A stretch of DNA of 64,000 bases, taken from positions 1-64,000 of the forward strand of contig WOGZ01000187.1 of assembly GCA_009733775.1 (NCBI GenBank), in the 5' to 3' direction. Within the stretch, counting starts at the first letter, position 1; every line of letters starts with the position of its first letter. The position numbers were made by a program, and so were the translations under genes. Below the pieces are notes generated by a model. That model did not search any database and was not told the DNA's origin. It worked only from the letters and a program-made list of their open reading frames with translations. Shown here piece by piece: positions 34,213 to 44,706 of the stretch. This DNA comes from Alectoria sarmentosa (lineage: Eukaryota > Ascomycota > Lecanoromycetes > Lecanorales > Parmeliaceae).

Positions 34213-34923
34213 CTACGTTTTGCTGCTGTCTTCGTTGGGGTGCGCCTGCTCGTACACCCAGTCGTTCAAACCCTCACGATTTCTGCGCAGGGTCAATTAA
34301 GTTCAGAGCCAGGATACCATACAAATTTACCTCGCGATTTCAATGGCGTAGAACTGCATTCGCATAGCTGTGATAATTGTATCAGCCGACTGCACAGTAG
34401 TGGGAACCAAGGCGATCAAACCAAAGATTGTCTCCTTCTCACCATACTCAAACTTTGGATTCGATCTCAGCATTGTACCAAAGTTGTAATCCTCCACAGT
34501 TTTTTCGTATGTCATCATAAAATTCCGCCATCTCTCCTTGCCCTCCTTACTCTTCATCTTGTCCTCGTCGATTGTTTCTTTTGGGTCGAATTCTGGGAAT
34601 TCCTTTTTGAAGTGTTTGTAGATCTCATCATCCATTTTTGTAAGCCGTAGTCTCGAGCCTCTCATCTTCTCAAGTATCGCCCAATATGTGGTCATGTGTT
34701 GTACAGCTGTATAAGTCCTTCGTCAGTCCATTGGTCGTGCATTGAGGCAAACGGCGATCGAGGTCCACAGGCGCTACGAAAGGCGGACCTTTAACGGCGA
34801 ATTGCTTCTCCATCTATTCACTTATCAACATGGCGTGATAGCCACAAAGAGGTGCGAGCGTACGTCTTCAAAGTTTTCCGCCTGCTCAGGGTTCAGGCTT
34901 GCGCCTGCGGGGTCTAACGACAT
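34213..34923 (-). CDS. PBDC1-like protein (yeast YPL225W family)
   Basis: Five exons in coding order: 34923-34864, 34813-34789, 34706-34422, 34367-34331, 34282-34213; phases agree and give 158 residues. Exon 2 is only 25 nt and encodes MEKQFAVK. Conserved blocks are TTYWAILEKM-SRLRLTKMDDEI, FPEFDP, KERWRNFMMTYEKTVEDYNF-GTMLR and MRMQFYAIEIARNREGLND, matching the small cytosolic family of human PBDC1 and yeast YPL225W. The yeast protein has been linked to cotranslational folding of elongation factor 1A (family knowledge). The third intron (34421-34368) is 54 nt with no in-frame stop, so retention would only insert 18 residues. The gene is head-to-head with an F-box gene. Confidence 0.85.
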
Positions 34924-35333
34924 ATTTGCGGCGAAGAAGAATGTAGCTAAGGATTTCGGGGGAAGTGAAACTGCTACGTATGTTGAGGGAAGGATGGTTG
35001 TACTCCGCAGCCTGATTACCTGTTCTTTTCGTGACAAAATATATTATGCCTGCTTCAATTGCTTCCTGTGCCGGAGCCTTAGAATTTAGGCGCCTCAAGC
35101 GCTAAGCGCCAAGTCGCAACTCAGCCTGCGAAACAAAATGGGTTTTCTGTACAGTCTGTGTTTGTGCTCTTAGACACTGTTATTCTCCATATCACTCATT
35201 TAAACGTTCATCTCTATTAGCAAAAGGCTAGGCCAAGGCTGCATAGTGGTTCTTCCTGGGTCAGCCAAAGCCATTGAATACATCAATTCTTCGTCTACTG
35301 ACGCTTCAACGTCAGCGCTACCTTTCAAACCCA

Positions 35334-35915
35334 ATGGCAATGAGCATGCTAGAAGCTTTACCCGTCGAGCTGTTTCATGAGATTGCTGGCTACTTGAAGT
35401 TTCTAGACAGAAAGGCTTTGTCAATTGCCTCTAAAAGATGTCATACTATGACTGGACATTTTGAATGTCCGGACCAGCTTACCTGGCTCATTCACTTATG
35501 TCGATCTCCAGCAAAATTCCATGGTCCACTCTTCGAAAACCCAAAGGTCTTCAGAGACCTCGTTTTCAGTGTGCACGGTTACCTCCTCTACAAATATGGA
35601 AGGATGATCGCCCTCAAAGTTGATATCGAAGACCTAGTGTCGCCGTATTTTCAGAAGGCTTTTCCAGAGTCTTCGCTGGGTTATTACTATATGACCGTGG
35701 CTCACGATTTTGTGAAATCAATCCTTCAAACTTCGGACGCTACGGGCTTGGATACCGCCCGAATAAGTCCTAGATACTATTGGGTTCGGATCGAGAACGA
35801 CACTGCATATGTCCTGGAATGGCTCGAACGACAGAAGCCAACAGATATTGATTGTTGCAAAGCAGTGCCTCGCGTCAGCTCTTCCACAATTGATACCTGT
35901 AAACGACATGCATGA
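35334..35915 (+). CDS. F-box protein
   Basis: Single exon, 193 residues from the ATG at 35334; the frame extends 20 codons upstream, but only from a TTG. The F-box is at the start: MLEALPVELFHEIAGYLKFL followed by DRKALSIASKRCH, fitting the Skp1-binding consensus (LPxELxxxIxxYL). The rest (FRDLVFSVHGYLLYKYGRMI) has no recognised repeat domain, as is common for the large lineage-specific F-box families of Dothideomycetes. It probably serves as a substrate receptor of an SCF ubiquitin ligase, with unknown target. Two neighbouring Met codons (residues 3 and 5) are possible alternative starts. Confidence 0.7.
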   Translation: MAMSMLEALPVELFHEIAGYLKFLDRKALSIASKRCHTMTGHFECPDQLTWLIHLCRSPAKFHGPLFENPKVFRDLVFSVHGYLLYKYGRMIALKVDIEDLVSPYFQKAFPESSLGYYYMTVAHDFVKSILQTSDATGLDTARISPRYYWVRIENDTAYVLEWLERQKPTDIDCCKAVPRVSSSTIDTCKRHA

Positions 35916-36197
35916 CTCCGGTTCTCGTGATTAGCGTCGGAGTCGTTACGTGACGCAGCTCAGTCAATTCACAGATAAGAAGCTTGTAGCTCAAGAATTC
36001 TTGGCCGGCCTCGGTGTCGCGTTAGAGAACAGAGAGTGAATTTTGGTGGTCAACACTTTGACGAACTCTCGAATCACGACACGCTAGCTCCATACTTCTC
36101 TCATTCATTGCAAAGCTTCTACTCTTGATCTCATCGACCTCCATTACCTCCAACTTCGACTCGAGCCGACCCTCAAACAACCATCGGACTACACATC

Positions 36198-36641
36198 ATG
36201 AAGTCAATCATCCAGCTCGTCATGGCAGCCATCATCGACCTCCCATACCCAGTCGTCGTCCATCAGCAGACGCTCAGCGCGCGTTTGCTTGAACTCAGCT
36301 TCAAATACGACGCCCTCGTCACCGAAATCAATCAACACACTTCTCACACCGCGGGGCCCTACCCCAACGCTATAGTGGAGCAAATGGTACTCGTCAAGAA
36401 GCAAACTAGCGATCTGGCCGAGGCGGTAGGATGTCCAGATGAGGACGAGGCTAGTCACGTGTGTGCAGCGCTTCTCATTGAGGAGAAAGGTCTGGCCATC
36501 CAGATTCTGACTGCGGAGCTGCAGTGGGATCGGTTGGAGAAGGAAGCGTGTAATGCAAAGGCAGGGGCTGACGTCGAGAAAGATGTGGAGGGCTGGAAGA
36601 TCGTGGAGGAGGTGGAGGTGGAGGATACTAGACTGCAATGA
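36198..36641 (+). CDS. Small hypothetical protein
   Basis: A 147-residue frame with a good start context (ACATC ATG) after a pyrimidine-rich leader. The middle has an amphipathic helical look (SARLLELSFKYDALVTEINQ; QMVLVKKQTSDLAEAVGC), and the end is acidic (EDVEKDVEGWKIVEEVEVED-like). I do not recognise the family. The opposite strand is open over almost the same interval (36638-36204), which lowers confidence, but the plus-strand amino-acid usage and promoter-like context are better. Confidence 0.5.
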   Translation: MKSIIQLVMAAIIDLPYPVVVHQQTLSARLLELSFKYDALVTEINQHTSHTAGPYPNAIVEQMVLVKKQTSDLAEAVGCPDEDEASHVCAALLIEEKGLAIQILTAELQWDRLEKEACNAKAGADVEKDVEGWKIVEEVEVEDTRLQ

Positions 36642-37076
36642 GTGGGTGCGAGCACAAAGGCAAATTTGGGAGAAGCGTTTGGGAGTGGGGTGTATAATGC
36701 GTCGAGGTAGAGTTAAACTTCAAGGTGCTGAGACAAAGAAATTTACAGACGCACACACCAATGAGCGCGGCATTCCATTTTGCTTTTAGGAGTAAGCTCC
36801 TGGGCAATGTTTAAGAGCGGGCCTGGCTTCGATCCACATGATATTGAATTCTACGATCCCGTGAACATCGGCTCGAGCCCTTCTGTCAAGGCGCCACGCA
36901 GCCGAAGGATCTACGCGTTACTATCTGGTGATTGAATAGATACATAAAGCAAGAATTATCATTGATCAATATAGTACAGCTACGTAGTGAATCCTAATGC
37001 AGAATTAAAAGGGCCGAAGCCATGATGGGCGGTATCAATGCAAAGTATTTGATTGTATCTAGAGGATTTGGGCCTG
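36642..37076. other. Intergenic region
   Basis: This lies between convergent genes. No feature is seen. Confidence 0.4.
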
Positions 37077-39367
37077 TCAGCCAGCTTCGAGTGCTACTCC
37101 GCCGGCTGTCGTAGGGATACCCCTAGTGATATCTTGCTCGATGTCATGCCCGTCCGCCAATGACTCCCCTTCCGAGGAGTCCATGTCCTCATCTTCTTGC
37201 TCGTTGAAGCCTTCGAATCCTTCCTCGTCCTCATCATTATCTTCATCCATACCGTCTTCCAGTCCGGACGTTTCGACATCCGCACCTTTACTGGCAGCGT
37301 CGTCTTCCTGTGCCACTCTGACTTTGCCCATCTCGCCTAACATCCCTTTCCGTCCTTCGATACCCTTTTCCTTTTCCTGGCCCTCTACCACTGGCGGAGG
37401 CGTGAACCAGGGTATTTTTCCTCTTATGAAATCATTCAAAACCATCTTTGCAGCTCCATCAACGTCCGCCTCTCCACCCTTTAGTAACCTCCCACCCTTT
37501 CTGGCCAGTAGCTCCAAGAATTCCGTAGCTGTCTCAAAACCTCTGAGGTCATATGTACGCTGGATGTGCTGTGGTTTTGTTCTCTTCAGGACGGCAGCAA
37601 TGTACTGTTCGGGGTTCTCGACATTCTCGACTCGTACTACTCCTCTGAGGAGAATGTCTTCGGGAGAATCGTTGTTACTGGGCGGGACAACACCTGGACA
37701 ATCGATGAGGTAAATCCGTTTCATTAATGTGATATACTGCCAAACTTTCGTTTCGCCAGGGATGGGAGCTACTGTGCAGACTTTCTTTTTCCGAAGGGTG
37801 TTGATGATCGAACTCTTACCCGTATTTGGGTAACCAATAAACCCGATCGAAATCTGTTTCCGTTGCGAGTGGAGCGAGGAGAATTGCCGAAGGAGTTGTA
37901 TGAGACTTCCCTTGCCGAAGCTGTTGGTTAAAGACGAATGGAAGGCGAGTGTTGGGTAGTCTTTGGACAGTGCACGTACCCATGAAGCCTGGGTGAACGA
38001 TTAGCTCGGCGTTTTGCTTAAGATACTCTCTTGAATTAATGTATGACGCATTACTAAGAAAACTTCCATCTGTCCGCCCCGAGTGAGGCAGTGAAGGTTT
38101 TCAACTCAAACGCAACATTCCCCAATCCTGTTGACTAGCTCTCCAAGACGGCGAGCAGTCTACGCAAGACCCAAAAGTCAGACGCGGCGGAAAGGGAATT
38201 GATGTATCCAACGCGTAACAGAGTAACAGTCCATGGTTAAAAAGCACAAAGTGCAGGAAAGCCTCTTGACTTGACGATTGGAAAAGTGGTGCGCCGCAAG
38301 AGGATGGGTGAGCAGCATTTGGCAACGACAGACGAAATGCAGTACTTACTGCAACACCTGTAGGGACCAGATCGCACTTATTAAGTACGAAAATCAAGTG
38401 CTTATGAGGTGCTTCTTCTTTAATATACTTTTCCACACTGCGGCATCGAGTACCCAAGGGATCCCGTGCATCTAGGACATGGATGACAACGTCCGAGGAG
38501 TCGATAACCTTATAAAGTTCATTCCAAATTCTTTTACTCTGACCCTTCGAGAAAATCGGCTCATTCGCTGTCGAAAGGACTGCTTCTTCCGGCGCGGCCT
38601 CGCCAGCCTGCTCTTCCAAGCCAGATGTCCCACTCAACAGCTTGGATTGCTCTAGGCGATCCAGGTATGTGTTATGCATCTTTGTCGACTCTCCAGCAAG
38701 AGCTTCCAACGACCCAACTCCTAACTTGACTCTTTTTCGCTGTGCTTTTGGCCCAAAGGTGTCACCGAAAGGCGCTGACTCCACCTGCATCTTGGCTTGG
38801 TACTGCTTCAGCCCGTTCTTGTCCTCGCTATCTCGGACTAGACTCATTGGGAGACGATTCGATTTCAAAAGAACTTGATACGGATCGGAAGCTCTTTCTT
38901 GCATTGCCTCCCGGAAGCTGCTTAGGGCATCTTGGGATATGACTCGTGTATTGCCAAACCACTGGTAGAATTTTCGGAGTTAGTTTTGTCATTCTTCTCG
39001 ATTGACTCCCGAAATATGTCAGTTCACAATTTGGGCGCTGATTAGGGTGTTTCATCTCGCATTACTCCTAGACTGTGTCTCCATGTCCCATTTTGAATAC
39101 AGAATAGGAAAAGACGACTCCAATGAATCATACCTTTCTGTTTGGTTCAACACGAGCCTTGGGTTTGTCTCGACCCTGGAAGCTGGCTGCTTTTGTGACC
39201 TTTCCGCTGGCATTCCGTTGGGCCTTTCCATCTTTGAACATATTCAACGTCTTGGCCTGTTTGCCAGTGCGGTAGAAATTCTCCCCTTTGACCTTGACAT
39301 TGGCCATTCCATCTCCCACTTTCCCCTGCTTCTCCTTCCTCGTCTTTTCTTTTTTGCCGGTACCCAT
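37077..39367 (-). CDS. nog2: Nucleolar GTPase NOG2 (GNL2), 60S assembly factor
   Basis: Three exons: 39367-39134, 38961-38350, 37988-37077, coding for 585 residues. It is a circularly permuted GTPase: G4 (FVLNKCDLVPTG) precedes G1 (GFIGYPNTGKSSIINTLRKK) and G3 (LIDCPGVVPP), the order that defines the YlqF/Nog2 class. The N-terminus MGTGKKEKTRKEKQGKVGDG with GENFYRTGKQAKTLNMF, and the EDILLRGVVRVENVENPEQY block, identify Nog2. In yeast this protein binds nucleolar/nuclear pre-60S particles and acts as a checkpoint before export. The C-terminus is acidic (DEDNDEDEEGFEGFNEQEDE). The second intron (38349-37989) is 361 nt, far longer than other introns here. The start lies 265 bp from the divergent Pet123/mS26 gene. 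Confidence 0.92.
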
Positions 39368-39632
39368 CTTGAGCGCCTGGGTGCAGCTCGCTGCTGCTGC
39401 TATTTACCGTTGGCGATACCTACCCCGATTGCCTAGTGCGAGTTGCAGCTGCTGTTGTGTGCCATTGAATGATGGTGGCTAAAAAGGAAAGTGGAAGTCC
39501 AAGGCGTGGGAATGTCTAACGTGCGGACTTTTTGCGCTAGGAGAAACATTTAGCCTGCCCGCATCCTAAACCTGACCTCGACAATCAAGGGATTGAAAGC
39601 AAGAGTGAAACACTTCGCCATTCTAAGCCACC
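39368..39632. promoter_or_regulatory. Shared divergent promoter nog2 / mS26
   Basis: Only 265 bp separate the start codons of the 60S assembly GTPase and a mitochondrial small-subunit ribosomal protein gene. Both are translation-related, so a bidirectional, growth-regulated promoter is a reasonable inference. I did not find a clear TATA box. Confidence 0.5.
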
Positions 39633-40559
39633 ATGCCTCCCCGACTTGTGAATAGCCAATACTGCCTCCGACTACGGCAACGTATCCACTACAACAGATC
39701 ACCCGCCTTCAGCACATCCTCCGCCACCCACGCTCAAATCCCCCCCGAGTCGCCCAAATTCATTGACATCCCACGCCTCGTCCAACCAAAACAGCCCTTC
39801 CCCATCCGCATGAGCGGCGTCCTCCCTGTTCCCAGGAAAATCATCCCCCGAGCAAGAGAATCGAGAAAATCGAAAGCGTCTCCCGAATACCTCGCCGCCG
39901 TCACCCCCGAACCCCTCGAAGACAAAACCACCCGAGCAGACGACGAATTCGTGAGCTGGAAGGCCCGACACTCGGAACAACGCCGGCGGAATCTGCGAGA
40001 AGGATTGACGGAGCTGCAGCAGAGGAAGCGGGATTATGATCGAAGGGCGAGTATAACAAGCGCCGCAAAGTCCAGGATTAGAGAAAAGCTCCTCTACGCC
40101 CCCGAACGCGACGATGTCTGGCTCACCAATCCCTCGGTCCTTTCAACTCAACGGCCGACCAAACACCGCGCGCTTTCCGATCCCAACCGCCCTGCTCGTC
40201 TTGCCGTCCAGAACCAGAATGTCGCCAATATGGCAGCCATGAGGGAAGAGACCCGGCGAAACGCCCTACATACTCTTTACGTCAACGCAGGTGATTTCAT
40301 TACGACGGACAAGCAGTTGGATGGAGTGATTGATAGGGCCTTTGATGATAATAGCCAGTTCCGGAACGATGCCATGGAGGGGTCAAATATCTGGAATCTG
40401 GGATATCCGGAGACGGTGCAGGAGTTGTTGGGTAAGGTTAATAAAAGTGGGAGGCAGACGGCGTTGGATAGTGCGGAAGGGAATGAGATTGTTACGAGGG
40501 AGAGGATGAGGAAGATAGGTGAGGAGTTGACAGGAGGGAAGATGCTGGAGGAGAGGTGA
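39633..40559 (+). CDS. pet123: Mitochondrial ribosomal protein mS26 (Pet123)
   Basis: Single exon, 308 residues. The N-terminus is Arg-rich and lacks acids (MPPRLVNSQYCLRLRQRIHY), fitting a mitochondrial targeting peptide. Family marks are KFIDIPRLVQP, GVLPVPRKIIPRARE, SPEYLAAVTPEP, the long Arg/Glu helix with RNLREGLTELQQRKRDYDRR, LTNPSV, ALHTLYVNAGDFITTDKQLD, NIWNLGYPETVQELL and the C-terminal EELTGGKM. These match fungal mS26, the counterpart of yeast Pet123, a component of the mitochondrial small subunit. Length is typical. It is the divergent partner of nog2. Confidence 0.85.
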   Translation: MPPRLVNSQYCLRLRQRIHYNRSPAFSTSSATHAQIPPESPKFIDIPRLVQPKQPFPIRMSGVLPVPRKIIPRARESRKSKASPEYLAAVTPEPLEDKTTRADDEFVSWKARHSEQRRRNLREGLTELQQRKRDYDRRASITSAAKSRIREKLLYAPERDDVWLTNPSVLSTQRPTKHRALSDPNRPARLAVQNQNVANMAAMREETRRNALHTLYVNAGDFITTDKQLDGVIDRAFDDNSQFRNDAMEGSNIWNLGYPETVQELLGKVNKSGRQTALDSAEGNEIVTRERMRKIGEELTGGKMLEER

Positions 40560-40877
40560 GGTAGTAATGGTAAGAGGAAAGCATAAAGATGGGTTTGAAT
40601 AGGGATGGTTTTTCTTTCAGTCATAGACTTCCTCATCAAAGGAATTGTAGCTGCCGACTTCGTGAGGTCTACACCATCCCACACTTCTGCTTTTGATGAG
40701 TCCCCAAACGTCGGTCCACTGGAAGATTTCTTTAGTTCATTCATTGTAGCTGACTTAGTCATGCTAGTATGAACCAAAGGAAGCCTTCCCAGCAGACAGC
40801 AGCAATAAAATTACCATATCCAGAACGCAATTCCTTTGGAAAGCCCTGTAGACGCGAACGCGGCCTCCCCTTCCTCG

Positions 40878-41913
40878 TCAAGCTCTTCGTAAGCGTCGGG
40901 TCAAGCACGGTCCATTCTCCTCATCGCTGATGAAATACCTCCCTCGGCGATCGACGATCCATAACGCCATATGGCACGTCAGGCACCGGCCCTTGTAGGT
41001 GCTTGCTCCATTGATGGTGAAAGACGCGTAACATCTCCGGCAAAGCCAGCGATAGCTGATATGCGAGGGGCTGCTCAAAGAACCGTCTGTTGTCGCGGAA
41101 CCCTCGGCCTGACCGTCTTTGCGACTGTGTAGGCCCATGTCCCAACTTTAGGATCTCATAAAGTCTGTGCTGGGTATGATGTAGAGTTGGAGAGTTTAGA
41201 GTCTGATGGAAGTGCGTGGAAATTGAATACAAGGTCCAAAACGTGATGGAGCCTAGCTGTTGCAGATAGTGCGCTTGATCCGACAGTTGCTCTGCCGGGG
41301 GTTTGTAGGCTGTGCTGCCACTGGCAAGAAAACGTGCATTGTAGATTTCCAGGTGCCAGAGTGCTTCACTTGCTTGATACGGATTCCAATAGCCTTGCTC
41401 AACGTGCCTATGATATGGAGGCCGAATAAGGCTTGAGAGGTAGCTGGCCAATCCAGGCTTTACTTTGATCTTGTAAGACTGAACCAAATGGGGCCCCCTG
41501 ATAATCTGGAGGAATGTGCTGAAATTTTGGATAGCATCGTCGATTACCAATAATGTCTCAAGAATCTGGCAACCGTTGGGGAGGCGTCGGGTTTGAGGAC
41601 AGCCTTTGTAGATGGTCTGCTCGATGAAAAGCTCTACTGGAGGCTCGCCTTGATGTGTGTACTCAGTACTGGCAACGAAGGCCACAACTTGATCATTGCT
41701 GACGGTGTGTGCTAGGATCGATCTGAAATACTGCGCAAACACAAGTCCGGCAACTGGAAAGACGCTAGCAAAGTTGCATAGCGTCGGCAAATCCGTGATG
41801 TTGTCGATGATTGTTGCTACCATGTCGGCATTGCTGAACACTGGCATTTGATTTACAAATCGAGAACTGGGATGTGGAGACTGGACGTTTGAGGAGAAGA
41901 GGTGTCGCAGCAT
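40878..41913 (-). CDS. Hypothetical protein with C-terminal zinc ribbon
   Basis: The main frame starts at 41913 and stays open for 330 codons to 40921. In the last 250 bases another frame of the same strand, ending at 40878, encodes YRWLCRRCYASFTINGA followed by YKGRCLTCHMALW: two C-x2-C pairs of a treble-clef or zinc-ribbon type that looks functional. An intron GTATTC...TACACAG of 106 nt (near 41225-41120) would join the frames in phase and give about 309 residues. Otherwise a frameshift separates them. The body (F-box-like start VATIIDNITDLPTLCNFASV) resembles lineage-specific Dothideomycete proteins of unknown function. I favour the spliced form, with modest confidence. Confidence 0.55.
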
Positions 41914-44706
41914 TTTGGCTTCAACAAGCGCAAAGCTCCAGAGGTGCGTATGTGGGTGACCTAGGACTTCGATTTAGATTGTAGAATATGAATGCTGTTT
42001 TAAAGCACCACAAACATTGTAGACATCTAATGCTGAAAAGGGGCGGCTAGAAAAGGGCCAAACCTTATAGATGTTGCTGTGAATAATAGGCTGCTCGTGT
42101 CTACAGGCATTAAAGAAACAGCAAAAAAGCACGTTACTGCCACACTTGATGTTTGTGCCGGAACATTCTTGGAGGAGAAGACTGCTTAGTCGTTTGATTA
42201 GTCGTTATCCCCGTACTAGTACGTGCATCCAAAGGTGACTCATTCCACTCCAATCTCATGCTTCTAAACATTCTCGAAAGCTTGCACACTGGTTGGTCGA
42301 CACTTGTGCTTGAGACTATCAAGAACCTGGCTTGCTCGACCTCCCCGAAGGACCCTAACATCATCCTTTTCTGGACCTTAGAATGGCTGTGGAAAAGCAA
42401 TGCTTGCGAAGAAATCCATTAGTAATGGTCGCCGCTTAGGTCTTTTTGTTCCCAACAACTTGAACCGTGTTGCTCAATTTGGCGGCATTCCAGTGCTGTC
42501 GCTGGGATAGACTACAGATCGTAACGTCTCGTAAAAGAGGTGGGCCCTTCAGATATCATGCTCAAAAGCTAAGAAAACCACACGGAGGCCATAATGATGT
42601 TTTATGATGTACAAGAGCAGGACCTTTTATTCAAATCCTACTGACGCCCAAACCAAGCCCAGACCTGGGGTGTTTCGCGCCATGAAGAATACAAGCCTTG
42701 CGAAAGCCGGACTTGCAGAGGGGTGTGAAAAATGTGCCGTAGATATATTGCGCCAGAGCATGATCCTAGGGAGCTTCTCTATATTGGGGCAATCCTGTTG
42801 AGAATTTTCTTTCATTTACTGGAAGTCACGAGACACGAATGTACAAATTGAGGTACCATCTGCTGCATCATCAGGCTTCGATGAGTAAACGATGAGGCGC
42901 AGCGACTTCTTGAGATTGTCGAGCAGTGAAGATATTATTTCTCGAGGTCCAGTCTTCATCAAGGTACCCCGAGTCATGACAACGTTGCTCAAAGATCATG
43001 TAACGTATGAGCGAGTCCCGAACTCGAGGCACGTACCCTACAGGGTAGTCTTCTTGTCAGAAGTGCTATCCTTTGAGCCACGAGCCTTCAAACTTGTTTC
43101 GTGGGCAAAGCGAGAATTCTCTACTCCTTTGGATTCCCAAACATTATTTGGGACTCTCCATCCTGCTTAAGGAGGTCCCGATGTCTCTAGATCTCTCCTC
43201 GGAACATTGTGGGCCTATTTGCAGTCCCCAGGGATGTCCGCTGTGCCAAATTCTAGGTGGGATGAAGCGATGGAAAGCCCCTTGGAGTACAAGATAAGTC
43301 TCGAGGACGAAATTTGCAGCGGATCAAGCTCGACGAGCTTGTCTCAGAGGCTTGGTGAGTGAGAATTCCACAGGATTTCAGGGGGTGCAGTGGGGAGACC
43401 AGGACAGGGATCAGGTTGCGGAACGTGTTTCCTTAATAAGGGACTCGATATGATCGAGAAGCTCAGGACTTGAGGGACGACGAATCCCTAATGTTGCTGG
43501 TAAAGAAGCCAGACGGGTGAAAGATACTGGTTGGAGAATCGAAAAAACTGCCATCGGCCAGAAACAGCAAGATTTGTCTCCTTATCAAATGTCAGACTTT
43601 CAAGGTGAGTAGATATTTTGGCTGTCAGTCCGTGAATGCACTACATGGTAAGATGTGGTGAAGCCGGAGCGCCTTCCTTGTAACTGCAGTAACTGCTAGA
43701 CCCAAAGTCGTTAGCTCCAATAAGAGTCTATTGGTGGTCTAGAACCTGTCATTCTTTGCTGAACCAATGCCGATTTTTACTCCTACACCACCACCGTTTT
43801 ACAGCTCCACGCTCCACGCATTATGCATCATGCATCAGCTTTCATGGATCGAGACAGTCTCATAAGGCGTTCTTGAGGGCGCACCAGCTAATGGTCAAAA
43901 AGGATTGACCACTGCTCAGACGCAGGTCCCGGAGGCAGTTATTATCAGGTAGACCCATCTAACTGCCTCGTGTTCCTCGAATTGCCAGAACATGCCCGCG
44001 CACACAAGGGTAAATGGCTGGTCCTCTGATCTTTTAATCTTTCTGAAACCATGCCGACCTACGCCGGTCCTTACCGGCTCATGGCCGATTGAGCAGAATA
44101 CAATGGTCTGGGGAAAGGGTGAGCTGAATTTAAAAAGATTCCAAGATGGCTACGATAAAAGTTGACGAGGTGCCAGAGGAAACGACATACCACACCTCGA
44201 TGAGCGGCCCATGCGATTTATTACTTTGGTTCCTGTCGCTTCCCACCTTGCCTAATTTCTATTTTCTGCTATTGGCCTCGGGGATGGATGCATTGATCAC
44301 GGTTACACTACATACTGCCACCACCGCCAAGAAACAACGCCTCGATCCTGCCGCTTACCATTCCCCCAAATGGTCACTTTCATTTTCATGGTGTGCCCAA
44401 AGTTGGCGAGACAGTGGAACTAATTGACTATGCCACCATGGACGTGATCAGGCGGCATCCGCGCAGTGGCTACTCGTCTTTGATTCATTTCCTAAAACGC
44501 TTTTTCTCAATTAACCCGCTATAGTTATATTCAGCCTCGTTCTGATGCGCAGAACAATTCGCGCCTTATCACCAGCATGTCACTTACCTCCTGCTCGCAG
44601 CCTTTTCTTTGCAGCCTCTCTTTTGACCCTCTCTTTCCTAACATCTTCCTTTCAATTTTCCTCAAGCTCACACTCTCTCGTTGCAATATAGCTGAGAATC
44701 AAAATC
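41914..44706. other. Gene-poor 2.8-kb stretch
   Basis: No gene is supported. Short open frames occur at 42134-42400 (minus), 42604-42801, 42892-43170 and 44146-44427 (plus) without known motifs. At 43,490-43,520 one frame reads MLLVKKPDG before a stop, faintly recalling the start of a gypsy-type reverse transcriptase. The stretch may be old, decayed transposon sequence, but it is not AT-rich. Confidence 0.35.

Noticed and set aside
36204..36638. Long minus-strand frame opposite the small gene at 36198-36641.
   Set aside because: It mirrors the plus-strand frame. Its composition (Leu/His/Asp from reversed codons) and lack of a leader make it the less likely one.
43480..43620. Possible gypsy reverse-transcriptase start (LLVKKPDG).
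   Set aside because: Only about eight residues fit before a stop, with no YVDD box or other RT motif in any frame nearby.
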